NCBI GenBank assembly: GCA_003255065.1
Contig: QAOA01002556.1
Coordinates: 51,443 to 115,442, forward strand
DNA length: 64,000 nucleotides
Reading direction: 5' to 3'
Source of the DNA: Cercis canadensis
Lineage: Eukaryota; Streptophyta; Magnoliopsida; Fabales; Fabaceae
The notes under the pieces are model-generated. The model saw only the letters and a program-made list of their open reading frames with translations, was not told where the DNA came from and made no database searches. The position numbers and the translations under genes are program-made. Below, one piece after another: positions 23,310 to 34,423 of this stretch; the stretch's first letter is position 1, and every line of letters begins with the position of its first letter.

Positions 23310-23902
23310 GAGGATATAGAGACGCTAGGAGCCAAACCTTGTGATTCACCAATGTGTCCAATTTTTATACTTGGAGTTGATGATGGTAAACATTAGCTAA
23401 CCTAGAAAGATATGGGAGATTGGTTGGAAAATTAAACTATTTTAGTGCAACTTGTCCAAACATTACTTTCCCTGTGAGTATTATTAGCTAACTTATGTCT
23501 TCACCATCCTCAACTCATTAGGGCGCAATTATACACATTGTTAAGTACATTAAAGGAGCTCTTGGTTGTGGCATAGTCTATAGACATCAACAGAGAATGG
23601 TAGGGTATTCAAATGCTAGTTAGGCTGGATCTGATGTAGGTTATAGGTCAACTATAGGATACACTGTATTTGTGGGAGGAAACCTAGATTCCTGGAAAAG
23701 CAAGAATCAAGATGTTGTTTCTAGATTACTGTTGAATCTCAATACCTAGCTATAGCTCAACTTACTTGTGATATGATATGGGTGAGTCACTTATTTGGTA
23801 AATTGAGATTTGGACAACCTAAGTGCATGGATGTATTATGTGACAACCAATCAACTCTCCACATTGCTTCTATTCTTGTGTTTCAAGAAAGGGCGAAACA
23901 CA
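23310..23902 (+). pseudogene. pol: Copia polymerase remnant (end of RT and RNase H)
   Basis: Read across frames, the sequence shows the ordered blocks of a Ty1/Copia pol C-terminus: LGAKPCDSPM, then a piece like the PDITF region, KYIKGALGCGIVYRHQQRMV-like text near 23545-23600 with changes, RSTIGYTVFVGGNLDSWKSK, and LCDNQSTLHIAS before QERAKHT. Several stops and frameshifts show it is inactive. It is cut at 23902 by the CACTA insertion, and about 100 bp after 31582 may be its continuation, though too diverged to prove by eye. Confidence 0.8.
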
Positions 23903-24182
23903 CACTACAAGAAAATTGTCATTTTCTCACGGAACAAATCTGTGAGAAATGGTGGAAAAGTCCATGAGAAACAATGTTCTCACAGAATTTCTCACGAACT
24001 TATGGGTGAAAGAAAAACAAGCGTGACAAAAGCATTTTCTCACAGAAAAATTGATTCGTGAGAAATTTCTAACGGATAAATATTTGTTACGCATGAGAAT
24101 ATCTCACGCGAAAGTCGTGGATTTTCTCATGGAGAACATTCATGAGAAATTTCTCACGGTGTACTATCCGTGAGAAAAACCT

Positions 24183-24347
24183 TTCTAAATAATTTTTTTA
24201 TTTTTTTATTTGTGAATTTTTTTCTTAAATAACAATTTATTATTTCTAAACATTTAATCAAATTNTTCTAAATAAATTTTTTATTTTTTTATTTGTGAAT
24301 TTTTTTCTTAAATAACAATTTATTATTTCTAAACATTTAATCAAATT
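24183..24347. repeat. 82-bp duplication around a single N (24265)
   Basis: 24183-24264 and 24266-24347 are nearly identical, joined by one N. Same artefact type as at 34059 and 63879. Confidence 0.85.
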
Positions 24348-24433
24348 AATAAACAAAATTAAATGAAATATAACTAAATTTTATTAATAAAAAATGTTAA
24401 ACAATAAAAAAATACAATATAATCACAATTAGC

Positions 24434-24640
24434 ACTAGTCCTCCTTGTCATTGTTGTCAGCTGTCTCATCCTCAACTGCAGGCTATGGGGCCGAACCAAC
24501 TCCTGGATGCTACTGCTGGTGTAACTGTCCTAGTATAGAGGTGAGCGTCTCAGATGAAATGTCGCTCGCATCCGTGCGTTGGTCATTGGGTGGAGGCGAG
24601 CGATCTCTTGTTGCAATTGATCGGACTTATCGCTAATCCA
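24434..24640 (-). pseudogene. Possible C-terminal piece of the CACTA ORF1-like gene
   Basis: Minus-strand reading shows SDQLQQEIARLHPMTNARMR, a helical Gln/Arg-rich stretch similar in style to the C-terminal coiled coil of En/Spm ORF1-like proteins. A stop interrupts it. It is separated from the other exons of the same strand by the insertion at about 24641-28825. Weak call. Confidence 0.4.
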
Positions 24641-27149
24641 ATTAAATTAAACCGAATTAGTATGCAATAAAGGGAAAAATCCAGGTTGTCTCTCTCAGGG
24701 AAAGTAATGTGTAATTAATAATTTCAAGATTAAGAACAAGGAATTTTTTTGAACAGAATCTATATTACAAATTGTAAAATGCAGAATTAAACAAGGATTA
24801 ATTCAATTAACTAAAAATGTAACCTAGCTAGACTATCCATCAACAACCGGTTTGATTCATCCTAGATTAACATGAGTAGTCAAGTCCTAATGCACAACAC
24901 TGTTAATTGAGTCTAATTACAATTGAAATCTCTAATTATGACTAATTGTTCCTACCGAGTTATCACTCAACATTCGATTAACCACATGCAATCACTAATC
25001 CTGCAATCACAAAGACTAAGCAATTAGTGAATAAATCTAATAACCGAACATCAATTAGCATAGCATAGCTTCTCTGAATTCTGACCACAGATTAAAGATT
25101 AATCAATCTAAATTTTGTTTCCTACTTCAAAATTTATATAAATCACAAAGATCTCTATGAATCCATACAAAAACTAAAGCAAGACAGAAATCCAAAGAAG
25201 ACAAAATTACATTAAGTTTAATCCAATTAAGTGCAAAATCTTAAAATCCAACCGATTAATTTAGGAGTCTTAGCTAGGTTACAAATTTTCTACTCCTCCA
25301 TGGTCATGATATCCAAGCTCCAATGGAAAAAGAAATGCATGGTTCAATGAGCTCCAGAATTTTCAAGAGAAGAAAGAAAAACTGTCTAGTCTAGAAATCT
25401 AAGAATCAATGAAAATGCTGCCTCCTTTAACCTAATTATAAATCCCTAATTACAATGCACACCCAAATTACCCATAGGTTAGGTTTAAACCTCTGGACCT
25501 CAGCTTCAAATGGGCCCCGGTTTGGGCCTTATTGGGCCTGAAATGAGGGAGTTAGGCCTATTTAAGTGCACACAGTTCTCTAGAATGGTCAGTTGACTTT
25601 GAAGGAAAATATCACCATCAAAACGTCAGATTTTGGAAGAAAGATCTTCATGAGAGTTGAAGCCCTACGTCTTAGATTTCCAATGGTGGAAGTTTTAGGT
25701 CCATAAGACTCCCACAACCAAAGTTATCAACATAAATTGACATATAGCCAAAAAATAATGTTATTAAATAAAAAACTTACTAGCCTCCATTTGTGCTCAG
25801 AGATGGTGATAGAGCCACCTTTATGGAATAATGATAATCACACTTTGTATGTAGTAATTATCCCTCATTTCTAGCTTCTTAAATCTCTTTTAATGCTTAA
25901 TTGAGTGGGCTTGGCCTTGATTCATAAGTTTGGGTTCATATTGGGCTTAATTGTTTTATTTAGCATTATTAGGGTTTTGACACTGTCTCTGTATTTTGAG
26001 CATATCTTTAGTTTTGTATGTCTAAAAATTGTGAATCTTGACTTGTCGGAAATTTAAGATGATTTTATACAATTTTCATTCAGATCTCCAAGGCCAGTAC
26101 GGAAGTCCAGTGGATCAAATTTAACCTGGAAGTCAGAGCAGAGATGCTGCCGCTGGATCCTGACCCGCATGAATACATTGGACCATAACTTGAGCTGTGG
26201 GAATCGTATTGACTTCAAACCGGTTCCATTGGAAAGCTGAGATGTATAGATTCAATTTTTATGGAGCCAGTTCTCCAAATTATGTCATTTTGATGGTCTC
26301 ATTTCATGTCAAATCTGGCTGATTAGTCCAAAGACCTATTAAGACTATAATGGGCTTAACTCCCTCAATTCAGGCCCAATTAGGCCCAAACCGGGGCCCA
26401 TTTGAAGCTGAGGTCTAGGGGTTTAAACCTAGCTTAGGGGTAATTTAGGTGTGCACTTAATTTCAGAGGTTATAATTAGGTTAAAGGAGGCAACGTTTTC
26501 AGATTCTATTCATTCTAGGCTAAACAGTTTTTAGTGTTTTCTTTGCCTCTTTTCTTCATTGTGGAGACTCATTGATTCATGGCTTTCTTTCTCCATTGGA
26601 GCTTGTATTTGATGACCATGGAAGAGTAGAACCTTTGTAACCAAGCTAAACTGCTCATGGAATTCGATTTGATTTTGAGATTATGTACTTAAATGAATTA
26701 AGTTTAATGCAATTGTGTTCATCTTTGAATTTTTGCCTTGTCTTGATTTTTATATGGATTATGGAGATTTCTATTGTTCTTATGAATGTTGAGGTGTGAA
26801 ATAGAATTTAGATTGATTGATCTTTAATTCTGTTGCATGAATCCATTGAAGGTTTGCTAATTGATGTTCGGTTTTAGGTGAAACAACTCATTACTAATTC
26901 AGTGTGATTACAAAGATTAGTGATGCATGTGGTTAAATTGAATTTTGAATGATAATTTAGTAGGAACACTTAGTCATAATTAGAGATTTCAGTTGTGACT
27001 AAATTCAATTAGCAGTGCTGCATTAAGACTTTATTAACCATGTTCAATCTAAGATGAATCAAACTGGTTTTTGATGGATGTTTAGCTAAGTTGCATTTTT
27101 ATCAATAGATTTAATCCCTGTTTAATTCTGCTATTTAATATTTGACAAT

Positions 27150-27480
27150 ACTTTCTATCCATTACTTTTTGTCCATTACTTTCTGTCGATTACTTTCTGT
27201 CGTTTACTTTATGTCGTTTAATTTCTGTTGATTACTTTCTGTCGATTATTTTCTGTCGTTTACTTTATGTCGATTATTTTATGTCGATTACTTTCTGTCC
27301 ATTAATTTCTGTCGATTACTTTCTGTTGATTACTTTCTGTCGTTTACTTTTTGTCGTTTACTTTCTATCCATTATTTTCTGTCTATTACTTTCTGTCCAT
27401 TATTTTCTGTCGTTTACTTTCTGTTAATTACTTTCAGTTTACCACTTTCATTTTCTTTCTGTTGATTACTTCCACAAATC
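27150..27480. repeat. Minisatellite around TTTCTGTCGATTAC
   Basis: More than 20 imperfect repeats of 13-14 bp (TACTTTCTGTCGATT and variants with GTT, CCA or ATG changes). Open frames here are only translations of the repeat. Confidence 0.9.
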
Positions 27481-28179
27481 AAACTCCCTGTTAATTAAAC
27501 TACCTAATTTGATTCCCTAATTAGAGTGGTCAAATGGTTTTACTCGATGTTACCTTATGCTGCAAGTAGCTTTGGTGAATTAGATATAAATTGTTTAATT
27601 TGATTATCCTCAGTAACTCATCAAAATACCTATCCCTAATCTACAGAACGATTCTTCTTGTTCCTCTCAGAGATGACCCTATACTCCTGAGAGACCCATA
27701 CTAATCTAAGGGCCTCAAGTACCGCATCTAACAACCAATCACCCTTGCTCTTTCCGATCCTGATGTCTCGGAAAGAGGCATGAATGTTGTCTAAGCACTA
27801 AGATTTCTATTGTTCTTATGAATGTTGAGGTGTGAAATAGAATTTATATTGATTGATCTTTAATTCTGTTGCATGAATCCATTGAAGGTTTGCTAATTGA
27901 TGTTCGGTTTTAGGTTAAACAACTCATTACTAATTCAGTGTGATTACAAAGATTAGTGATGCATGTGGTTATATTGAATTCTGAATGATAATTTAGTAGG
28001 AACACTTAGTCATAATTAGAGATTTCGGTTGTGACTAAATTCAATTAGTAGGGCTGCATTAAGACTTTATTAACCATGTTCAATCTAAGATGAATCAAAC
28101 TGGTTTTTGATGGATGTTTAGCTAAGTTGCATTTTTATCAATAGATTTAACCCCTATTTAATTCTACAATTTAATATTT

Positions 28180-28490
28180 GACAATACTTTCTATCCATTA
28201 CTTTTTGTCCATTACTTTTTGTCGATTACTTTCTGTCATTTACTTTATGTTGATTACTTTCTGTCGATTATTTTCTGTCGTTTACTTTCTGTCGATTATT
28301 TTATGTCGATTACTTTCTGTCCATTAATTTCTGTCGATTACTTTCTGTTGATTACTTTCTGTCATTTACTTTTTGTCGTTTACTTTCTATCCATTATTTT
28401 CTGTCTATTACTTTCTGTCCATTATTTTCTGTCGTTTACTTTCTGTTGATTACTTTCAGTTTACCACTTTCATTTTCTTTTTGTTGATTA
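28180..28490. repeat. Second copy of the TTTCTGTCGATTAC minisatellite
   Basis: Same repeat as at 27150-27480, carried by the 1036-bp tandem duplication. The two arrays match unit by unit with a few substitutions, so the duplication is younger than the array. Confidence 0.9.
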
Positions 28491-28959
28491 CTTCTACAAA
28501 TCAAACTCCCTATTAATTAAACTACATAATTTGATTCCCTAATTAGAGTGGTCAAATGGTTTTACTCGGTGTTACCTTATGCTGCAAGTAGCTTTGGTGA
28601 ATTAGATATAAATTGTTTAATTTGATTATCCTCGGTAACTCATCAAAATACCTATCCCTAATCTACAGAACGATTCTTCTTGTTCATCTCAGAGATGACC
28701 CTATACTACTGAGAGACCCATACTAATCTAAGGGCCTCAAGTACCACATCTAACAACTAATCACCCTTGCTCTTCCCGATCCTGATGTCTCGGAAAGAGG
28801 CATGAATGTTGTCTAAGCACTTAGAGAGCCAGACCTTTCAAATCTGGCTCTCATACTGGGGTTCCCAAATGCATCTCCTCTGCAATAGAAAATAGAATGT
28901 CAAATTTAGTAAACATGTATACCAAATATATTAGTAAATAAAATTAAATCAATTATTTC

Positions 28960-29483
28960 TTATCTTAAACTCTGTCCACCAGAGTTCTTTCACCTCATCA
29001 GAAGCTGAGGTAAAGTCCGGCCAAGGCTACTCATACTTCGACTTGTACACAGCCAAAAATACGTTCACAGGTTCCTTGGAAGGGTAAAAGCTGAAAAAAC
29101 AAAACATAGTTAATTGTTAAGTCATAGAAATAAAGTAATAAAAAAATTCAAATAAAAAATATTAGAATTAACTTACTCCTTCCTCCCGTGTGGCATAATA
29201 ACTAGCCGACCATTAGACAGTGAAGAGCCCAATCGTGGAGAGTCCGAAATGGACAGACTCATGTGAGACGACTTTGCAGTGGCCGGGGATGCCAAGCTTG
29301 GGGTCGTGGCTCCTGAGCACCCCTCCCCTGTCGCAGTGGGCAATGGAGTGCATGCCAACCTGGGGTTGGCATGAACATAGACAAGGCCGGTTTAATCTGA
29401 GAAGGTCGAGCAATAGCCTTCCCTCTGTCCCACCTAGATGGAGGCCTAGTTGTGGGAGATGACCATCTCAGGTGGTCTGACAT
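28960..29483 (-). pseudogene. CACTA ORF1-like protein remnant (plant En/Spm 'transposase 24' type)
   Basis: Minus strand. The 29259-29483 frame starts MSDHLRWSSPTTRPPSRWDR, basic and Pro-rich. After frame changes it reads NGRLVIMPHGRKEFYPSKEP near 29170-29060 and WPDFTSASDEVKELWWTEF near 29025-28965. The last block resembles the 'WP.F..V...V+.LW...F' signature of En/Spm ORF1-like proteins, which bind element ends. Stops and frameshifts are present. Its position inside a CACTA element supports the call, while the motif match alone is modest. Confidence 0.6.
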
Positions 29484-29550
29484 CTGTTATACAATTTAAA
29501 TAAAACCAATGCAAATGTTAGAACAATAAAAGCAATAATTCTTAAAGTAA

Positions 29551-29940
29551 AACCTAAACCCTAAACCCTAAAACAATAAGCCCTAAACCCTAACTACTAA
29601 ACCCTAAAATCATTCAAATAATTAAAAAGCAATAATTCTTAAAGTAAACCCTAAACTCTAAACCTAAACCCCTAATCCTAAATTCCTAAACCTTACTTCT
29701 AAATCCCAAACCCAAAAAACCTTAACCCTTAAACCTAAAACCCCAAAACCCTAAAACCATATCCCTTAAATTCTAACCCCTAAACCCTAACCCTAAATCC
29801 TAAATCCTAAAACCCTAAACCCAAACTCCAAAATTAAAAAACCCTAACCCCTAACTCCTAACCTAAACTTAAACCCAAACCCTAAATTCTGATCCTTAAC
29901 CCTAAATCCTAAACCCCTAAAACTTTCATAAATCCCTAAA
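29551..29940. repeat. Interstitial telomere-like repeat tract
   Basis: About 390 bp of degenerate CCCTAAA units, for example CCTAAACCCTAAACCCTAAA near 29552. CCCTAAA is the Arabidopsis-type plant telomere unit. The tract lies inside the CACTA element, not at a chromosome end. Confidence 0.85.
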
Positions 29941-32105
29941 AAATTAACCAAAAATTGGGCAGAGTTTCCCCTAAAAATTAAACATTTCAAGAATTTAAAA
30001 TTTCACATAATTCATCAGAAACACAAACCTTAAATTACAGTCTTTCCTAAAACTTGAACATCCAAATAATTCAAAATTCCACATAAATACATAGAATCAC
30101 AGTCACAAAATTACAATTCTTTATTCACACAAACAATACTAAAGAAACCAAATTTAAATTAATATATAAAAAATACTTGTAAATATTTTTTACAAACTTG
30201 ATTAGGCAACAAATGAACTTAACATCAAAGACAAATTGTTTGATAAATGCTCTAAACTTTTATCAACCCAATTAAATGTAATAAGAAAAACAAAAACAAA
30301 ACTGACGTATGATAGATGTATAGTTCATTTTAGTGATCCAATCCAATTTGGAAATGAACACTTATGGAAGTTCAATTAGGGCACTAAATGGTAGGACACA
30401 ACTCATAAACAACCATATAACATTTGCAAGGGTCATATAATAAGACCCCCCACCCCCCAAAGACATGACCATCCACAAACATTCATTATGATTCTCCACT
30501 AACGAAATCAAATCATCAACTTGCCTCTTGGCTCTTTCCCTTATTTAGGCTAAACAAAAATTTCTACTAAGTTGTGCCCACAAATAGAACCATCACTTTG
30601 CCCATACCATATGCAAAACCTGAAATAAATGTCACATTACATATAGCTATTTGCCCTAAAAATGAATACAAGGGTCAACATTGTCATACAAACTCCCTGT
30701 AACTTAGCTATATACAAATGATATGTATATAAAGAGAAATATCTAGTTGCACATACACATGTGTGCACAGTGCAATATCAAAGTTGTTGACTAAAGTTTT
30801 AAGGGCATCTTGTAAGAAATTTTCGTCTAATTACACATTACTTTGTACTGCACATCTGGCAACATTAGATTTAAACTATATTAGATATTATATTTCATAT
30901 TAATGTGTAACCAATGCTTGGTGAGTTAATTTAGTAACCAATGCTTGTTAATTTTGTCCAACACTAGACTAAAACAAAGCTAGAAGCTAGAGGTATAAAT
31001 GGATAATAATTTAATATAGAAAGCTTAGAAAGGGATACCTAAACCTACCTCAATGAGCTATAAATCGAAAAACTAAACCGATAAGATGAAAGCTAAAGTG
31101 GACCACCAGAAAACCCAACCACTAGCACCAAGAATGGTGCAAAAATGCCTCAGGTCGAGAAGGAAGAGAGAAGAGAGAGAAAAGCTTGAAAATGGAGAAT
31201 GGCAGTGGCGGGTTCACGAGGAAGAAGAAAAATGAGTTTTTTCACGAATTTTCTCTGTGAGAAAAACCCTAAAATTTTCAAATTTTAAGTGAAACTGTGC
31301 GTTGAAGTTTCTCACCGAAATTTTCACGGTTTTAGTTGTCTGTGAGAAAGTCCATGAGAAACTTCAATATTTATCATGGACACTTTCTGTGAGAATAGCG
31401 AACAAATTAATGGCAATAGTTGGGACATGATTTTTCACGAACTTTTTTACGGATATTTCTTATGAACTTTAATGTCCATGAGAACATCTCTATAGTCACC
31501 TTCCGTGAGAAAATCCATGATAAATTGCGGGATTTTCTCACGGAATTTTAGTTCGTGACTAAAAAAAGTTTTTCTTGTAGTGACAGTCACTATTTATCTA
31601 CTAATAAAAATGTTAGGGTGCATCTTCAGTGCCACAAGTGGTGGAAAAACAAAAACTAACATTGGGTACTGCTTAAATTAAAATGCTTTTTTGGTTCACT
31701 TATTTAATTATGAAAAATAGAAGATAAGTTTTAACATAGTGTAGAAAAAGAGTTATTAAATTTTAAGCAAGCTTTAAGAAAAAAGAGATGCAAAAGAGTT
31801 AGTGGAAGATGGGAAACAACTAAACAAAAGGCATGAAATGAAATCTTTTTTTTTTTTTTTTATAATTAAAAGTTTAGGATGAGGGAAGGCTATCGCATTT
31901 TAGAACCAAGGCATGCCACAGGCTTAAGGATAACCTCGTTATCACTTGGAAACTGCAATTGAAACTCATGCATTGCCACAAATGATAGACGATTTAGCTA
32001 CCAACTATTTGATTTAAAATATATAGTTTTAGTTCAAAATAAGTTTCTCTATCTCTAAGAAGGGCCTACAAATAAAATATTATTAGCAAGATTTGAACCA
32101 AAATT

Positions 32106-32145
<40 letters not shown>

Positions 32146-33659
32146 NATTTTATCTACAACCACATATATAGCTTGAATCTGCTAATTGATCCAATCCTTG
32201 TCGAGCTTTCAAAATATATTTTCATTGCATGGGATCCAAGCAGCTGCAATAATATTCTGTGAAAAACTCTGAAGGAATTTATGTGATGCGTTCTATATCA
32301 TTGTCCTCACCATTTCAATCTACCACGACTGCTATGTGGTAAAGCTTAGCCCAAGCACGTTTAGAGGAATATTAGGAGAAAGAGTGAATCTGCAATATTT
32401 AGCAAAACAAAAAGTGAAAAGTGAAACATTTCAAATTTTACAGCATGGTAAGTAATCAAGTAGTCTCATGGTTTTGTATTTGTTTGAGAGTATATATCTA
32501 AGATTTAAACAACTTGAGTTTTTATAAAGCCTGTCAATCCACCCTTTTATTAAATTATCATAGTAAATTTTAAGGAAAATTTTAATTTATCCCTTCTACT
32601 TTACCTCATATGTGATCTACCCTAAAATGTTTCAAAACATGTCATTCACCCCACATGCTTTCAAAATAAGTGGTGAACCCCATTTTGCAAATAGACAAAA
32701 AAATGGAGAGAGAAAACTATGTGCACCTCACGTGACCAACTTCTTCCCTCCCTTTCTTTATCTCTCTAAATCAAAAGAAGGCATGGTATACAAATTGGCC
32801 ATGATTGATTGGAAATACGTGTGACTTGGGGTTTTCTTCTTGTTCAAGATGTCTAATTTTCAATTCTAGGTGAATTTGCTTACATTTGCTTGATCAATTG
32901 GAATTTGATTTTGCAGCAATGTGCTATTTTATCTATATCCTTGACCCACCATTGGAGAAAGAAACATATTTGGCAAAAATCTGAGCTTAGCAAAAGACAA
33001 GCCATCGATGAAAACCCAGGAAAGGAAGCAGAAGTTGGTGATGCAATGTGCACATGGTTTTCTCTATCCATTTTTGGATGTCCATTAGCAAAAGGGGTTC
33101 ATGAAAGCATGTGGGGGTTAATTGCACGTAGAACTGCAAGAAGTAAAATTGAAGGAGGTAAATTGAACTTTTCCCTAAATTTTAAAAGAAATGGTATAAT
33201 GGTAATTTTGAATAATTTGGGCATTTGTTATCCTCGTAGGGGATCTGTATTCAAGACAATAAGACAGATCAACCTCCCCTATCACTCTAGCCAGCCCAGC
33301 AGTATTTTCTCTTTTCCTAAATCTCTTTCCTTCGTTAAAATTTAGTTTTGATTTCACAAGTCACATTGCACAATTTTTCTTCCCTTCATCATATATGAAG
33401 CCATGCTATGTTGCACCGGGTACTTCAAAATTGGTGTCGTAGCCATTTCCAAGACATAATGAAAACTTGACATTCATACCAGAGGAAGAAACTCATCTCA
33501 ACAAATAGTGCATTTTGAAATTGCTAAAACGCCTATTTGACCTTGTTTTACACTTATTCTTCTCTCTCCCATAATTTGCCGATTGAAGCTAGTTTTTTCA
33601 GCTACCTTTGAGGTAATTATATGGCTTCAACTCTTACTGAAAAAATGAACTCTTCTTTG

Positions 33660-33715
33660 TCATACATACATACATACATACACACATACACACACATATA
33701 TATATATACACAAAC
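33660..33715. repeat. CATA/CACA/TA microsatellite
   Basis: Runs of CATA, then CACA, then TA repeats. Part of it recurs right after the N at 34059. Confidence 0.9.
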
Positions 33716-34423
33716 ACATATGAAGTGGCATACCCGTACCTCATTTTTTTTGGAAAATTGTCGTTCTTGTGTTTCGTATCGTACCAAGAACAAAACTCGT
33801 ACCAGTACCTGTGCGACATAAAAGCCATGTAATGAACAATAACTCGGTTTTGCCTCTTTGACTATTCCTTTAGTTTACTTGCTATCCCTCATTAATTTCC
33901 TCAAGCCACTACTTAATAGGATAAAGTAATGCCTACGCAAAATGATTTTTTTTTTTTTTTCTATTTCGAACTTCATTTGTTCTAATCTCTCACTAGTTTA
34001 ATTTTTTAAAATTTGAAATCCCCTTTGGTGTAACAAATTCAGATTAATTTTTATTTTTNACACATATATATATATACACAAACACATATGAAGTGGCGTA
34101 CCTGTACCTCATTTTTTTTGGAAAATTGTCATTCCTGTGTTTCGTATCGTACCAAGAACAAAACTCGTACCAATACCTGTGCGACATAAAAGCCATGTAA
34201 TGAACAATAACTCGGTTTTGCCTCTTTGACTATTCCTTTAGTTTACTTGCTATCCCTCATTAGTTTCCTCAAGCCACTACTTAATAGGATAAAGTAATGC
34301 CTACGCAAAATGATTTTTTTTTTTTCTATTTCGAACTTCATTTGTTCTAATCTCTCACTAGTTTAATTTTTTAAAATTTGAAATCCCCTTTGGTGTAACA
34401 AATTCAGATTAATTTTTATTTTT
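33692..34423. repeat. Direct duplication either side of a single N (34059)
   Basis: 33692-34058 and 34060-about 34423 are the same sequence with a handful of substitutions and different homopolymer lengths. The N sits exactly at the junction. Most likely two unmerged haplotype or contig ends. Confidence 0.85.

Larger units (their letters stand above)
24641..28825. repeat. Complex insertion: inverted repeat plus a tandem 1-kb duplication
   Basis: The left part (about 24650-25720) is repeated in inverse orientation at about 26200-27110; for example CAAATGGGCCCCGGTTTGGG near 25510 is the complement of a block near 26390. The right part (26765-27800) is then duplicated directly at 27801-28825, a period of 1036 bp. 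No protein-coding gene is seen. The boundaries sit roughly where the CACTA ORF1-like gene is interrupted. Confidence 0.75.
23903..31582 (-). mobile_element. CACTA transposon, non-autonomous, with internal insertions
   Basis: Left end CACTACAAGAAAA at 23903; right end is its complement at 31582. A 3-bp direct repeat ACA flanks both ends, the expected CACTA target duplication. Both ends carry dense subterminal repeats of the form TTTCTCACGGA and its complement (23930-24175 and 31225-31560). Inside are remnants of an ORF1-like gene on the minus strand, a 4.2-kb complex insertion and a telomere-like tract. No transposase (TNP2/TPase) ORF is visible, so movement would need an autonomous partner. 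Confidence 0.9.

Noticed and set aside
28219..28449. 76-codon ORF with a Cys/Tyr/Leu repeat pattern
   Set aside because: It is the translation of a 13-14 bp minisatellite and has no start context or homologue pattern.
27150..28490. CRISPR-like array
   Set aside because: The repeats are short, contiguous and lack unique spacers. This is a plant minisatellite.
29173..29483. Several overlapping Pro/Trp-rich ORFs on both strands
   Set aside because: Only the minus-strand reading fits the CACTA ORF1-like gene. The others are shadows.
32890..33345. 151-codon ORF
   Set aside because: No recognisable domain, and the composition is like random AT-rich sequence.
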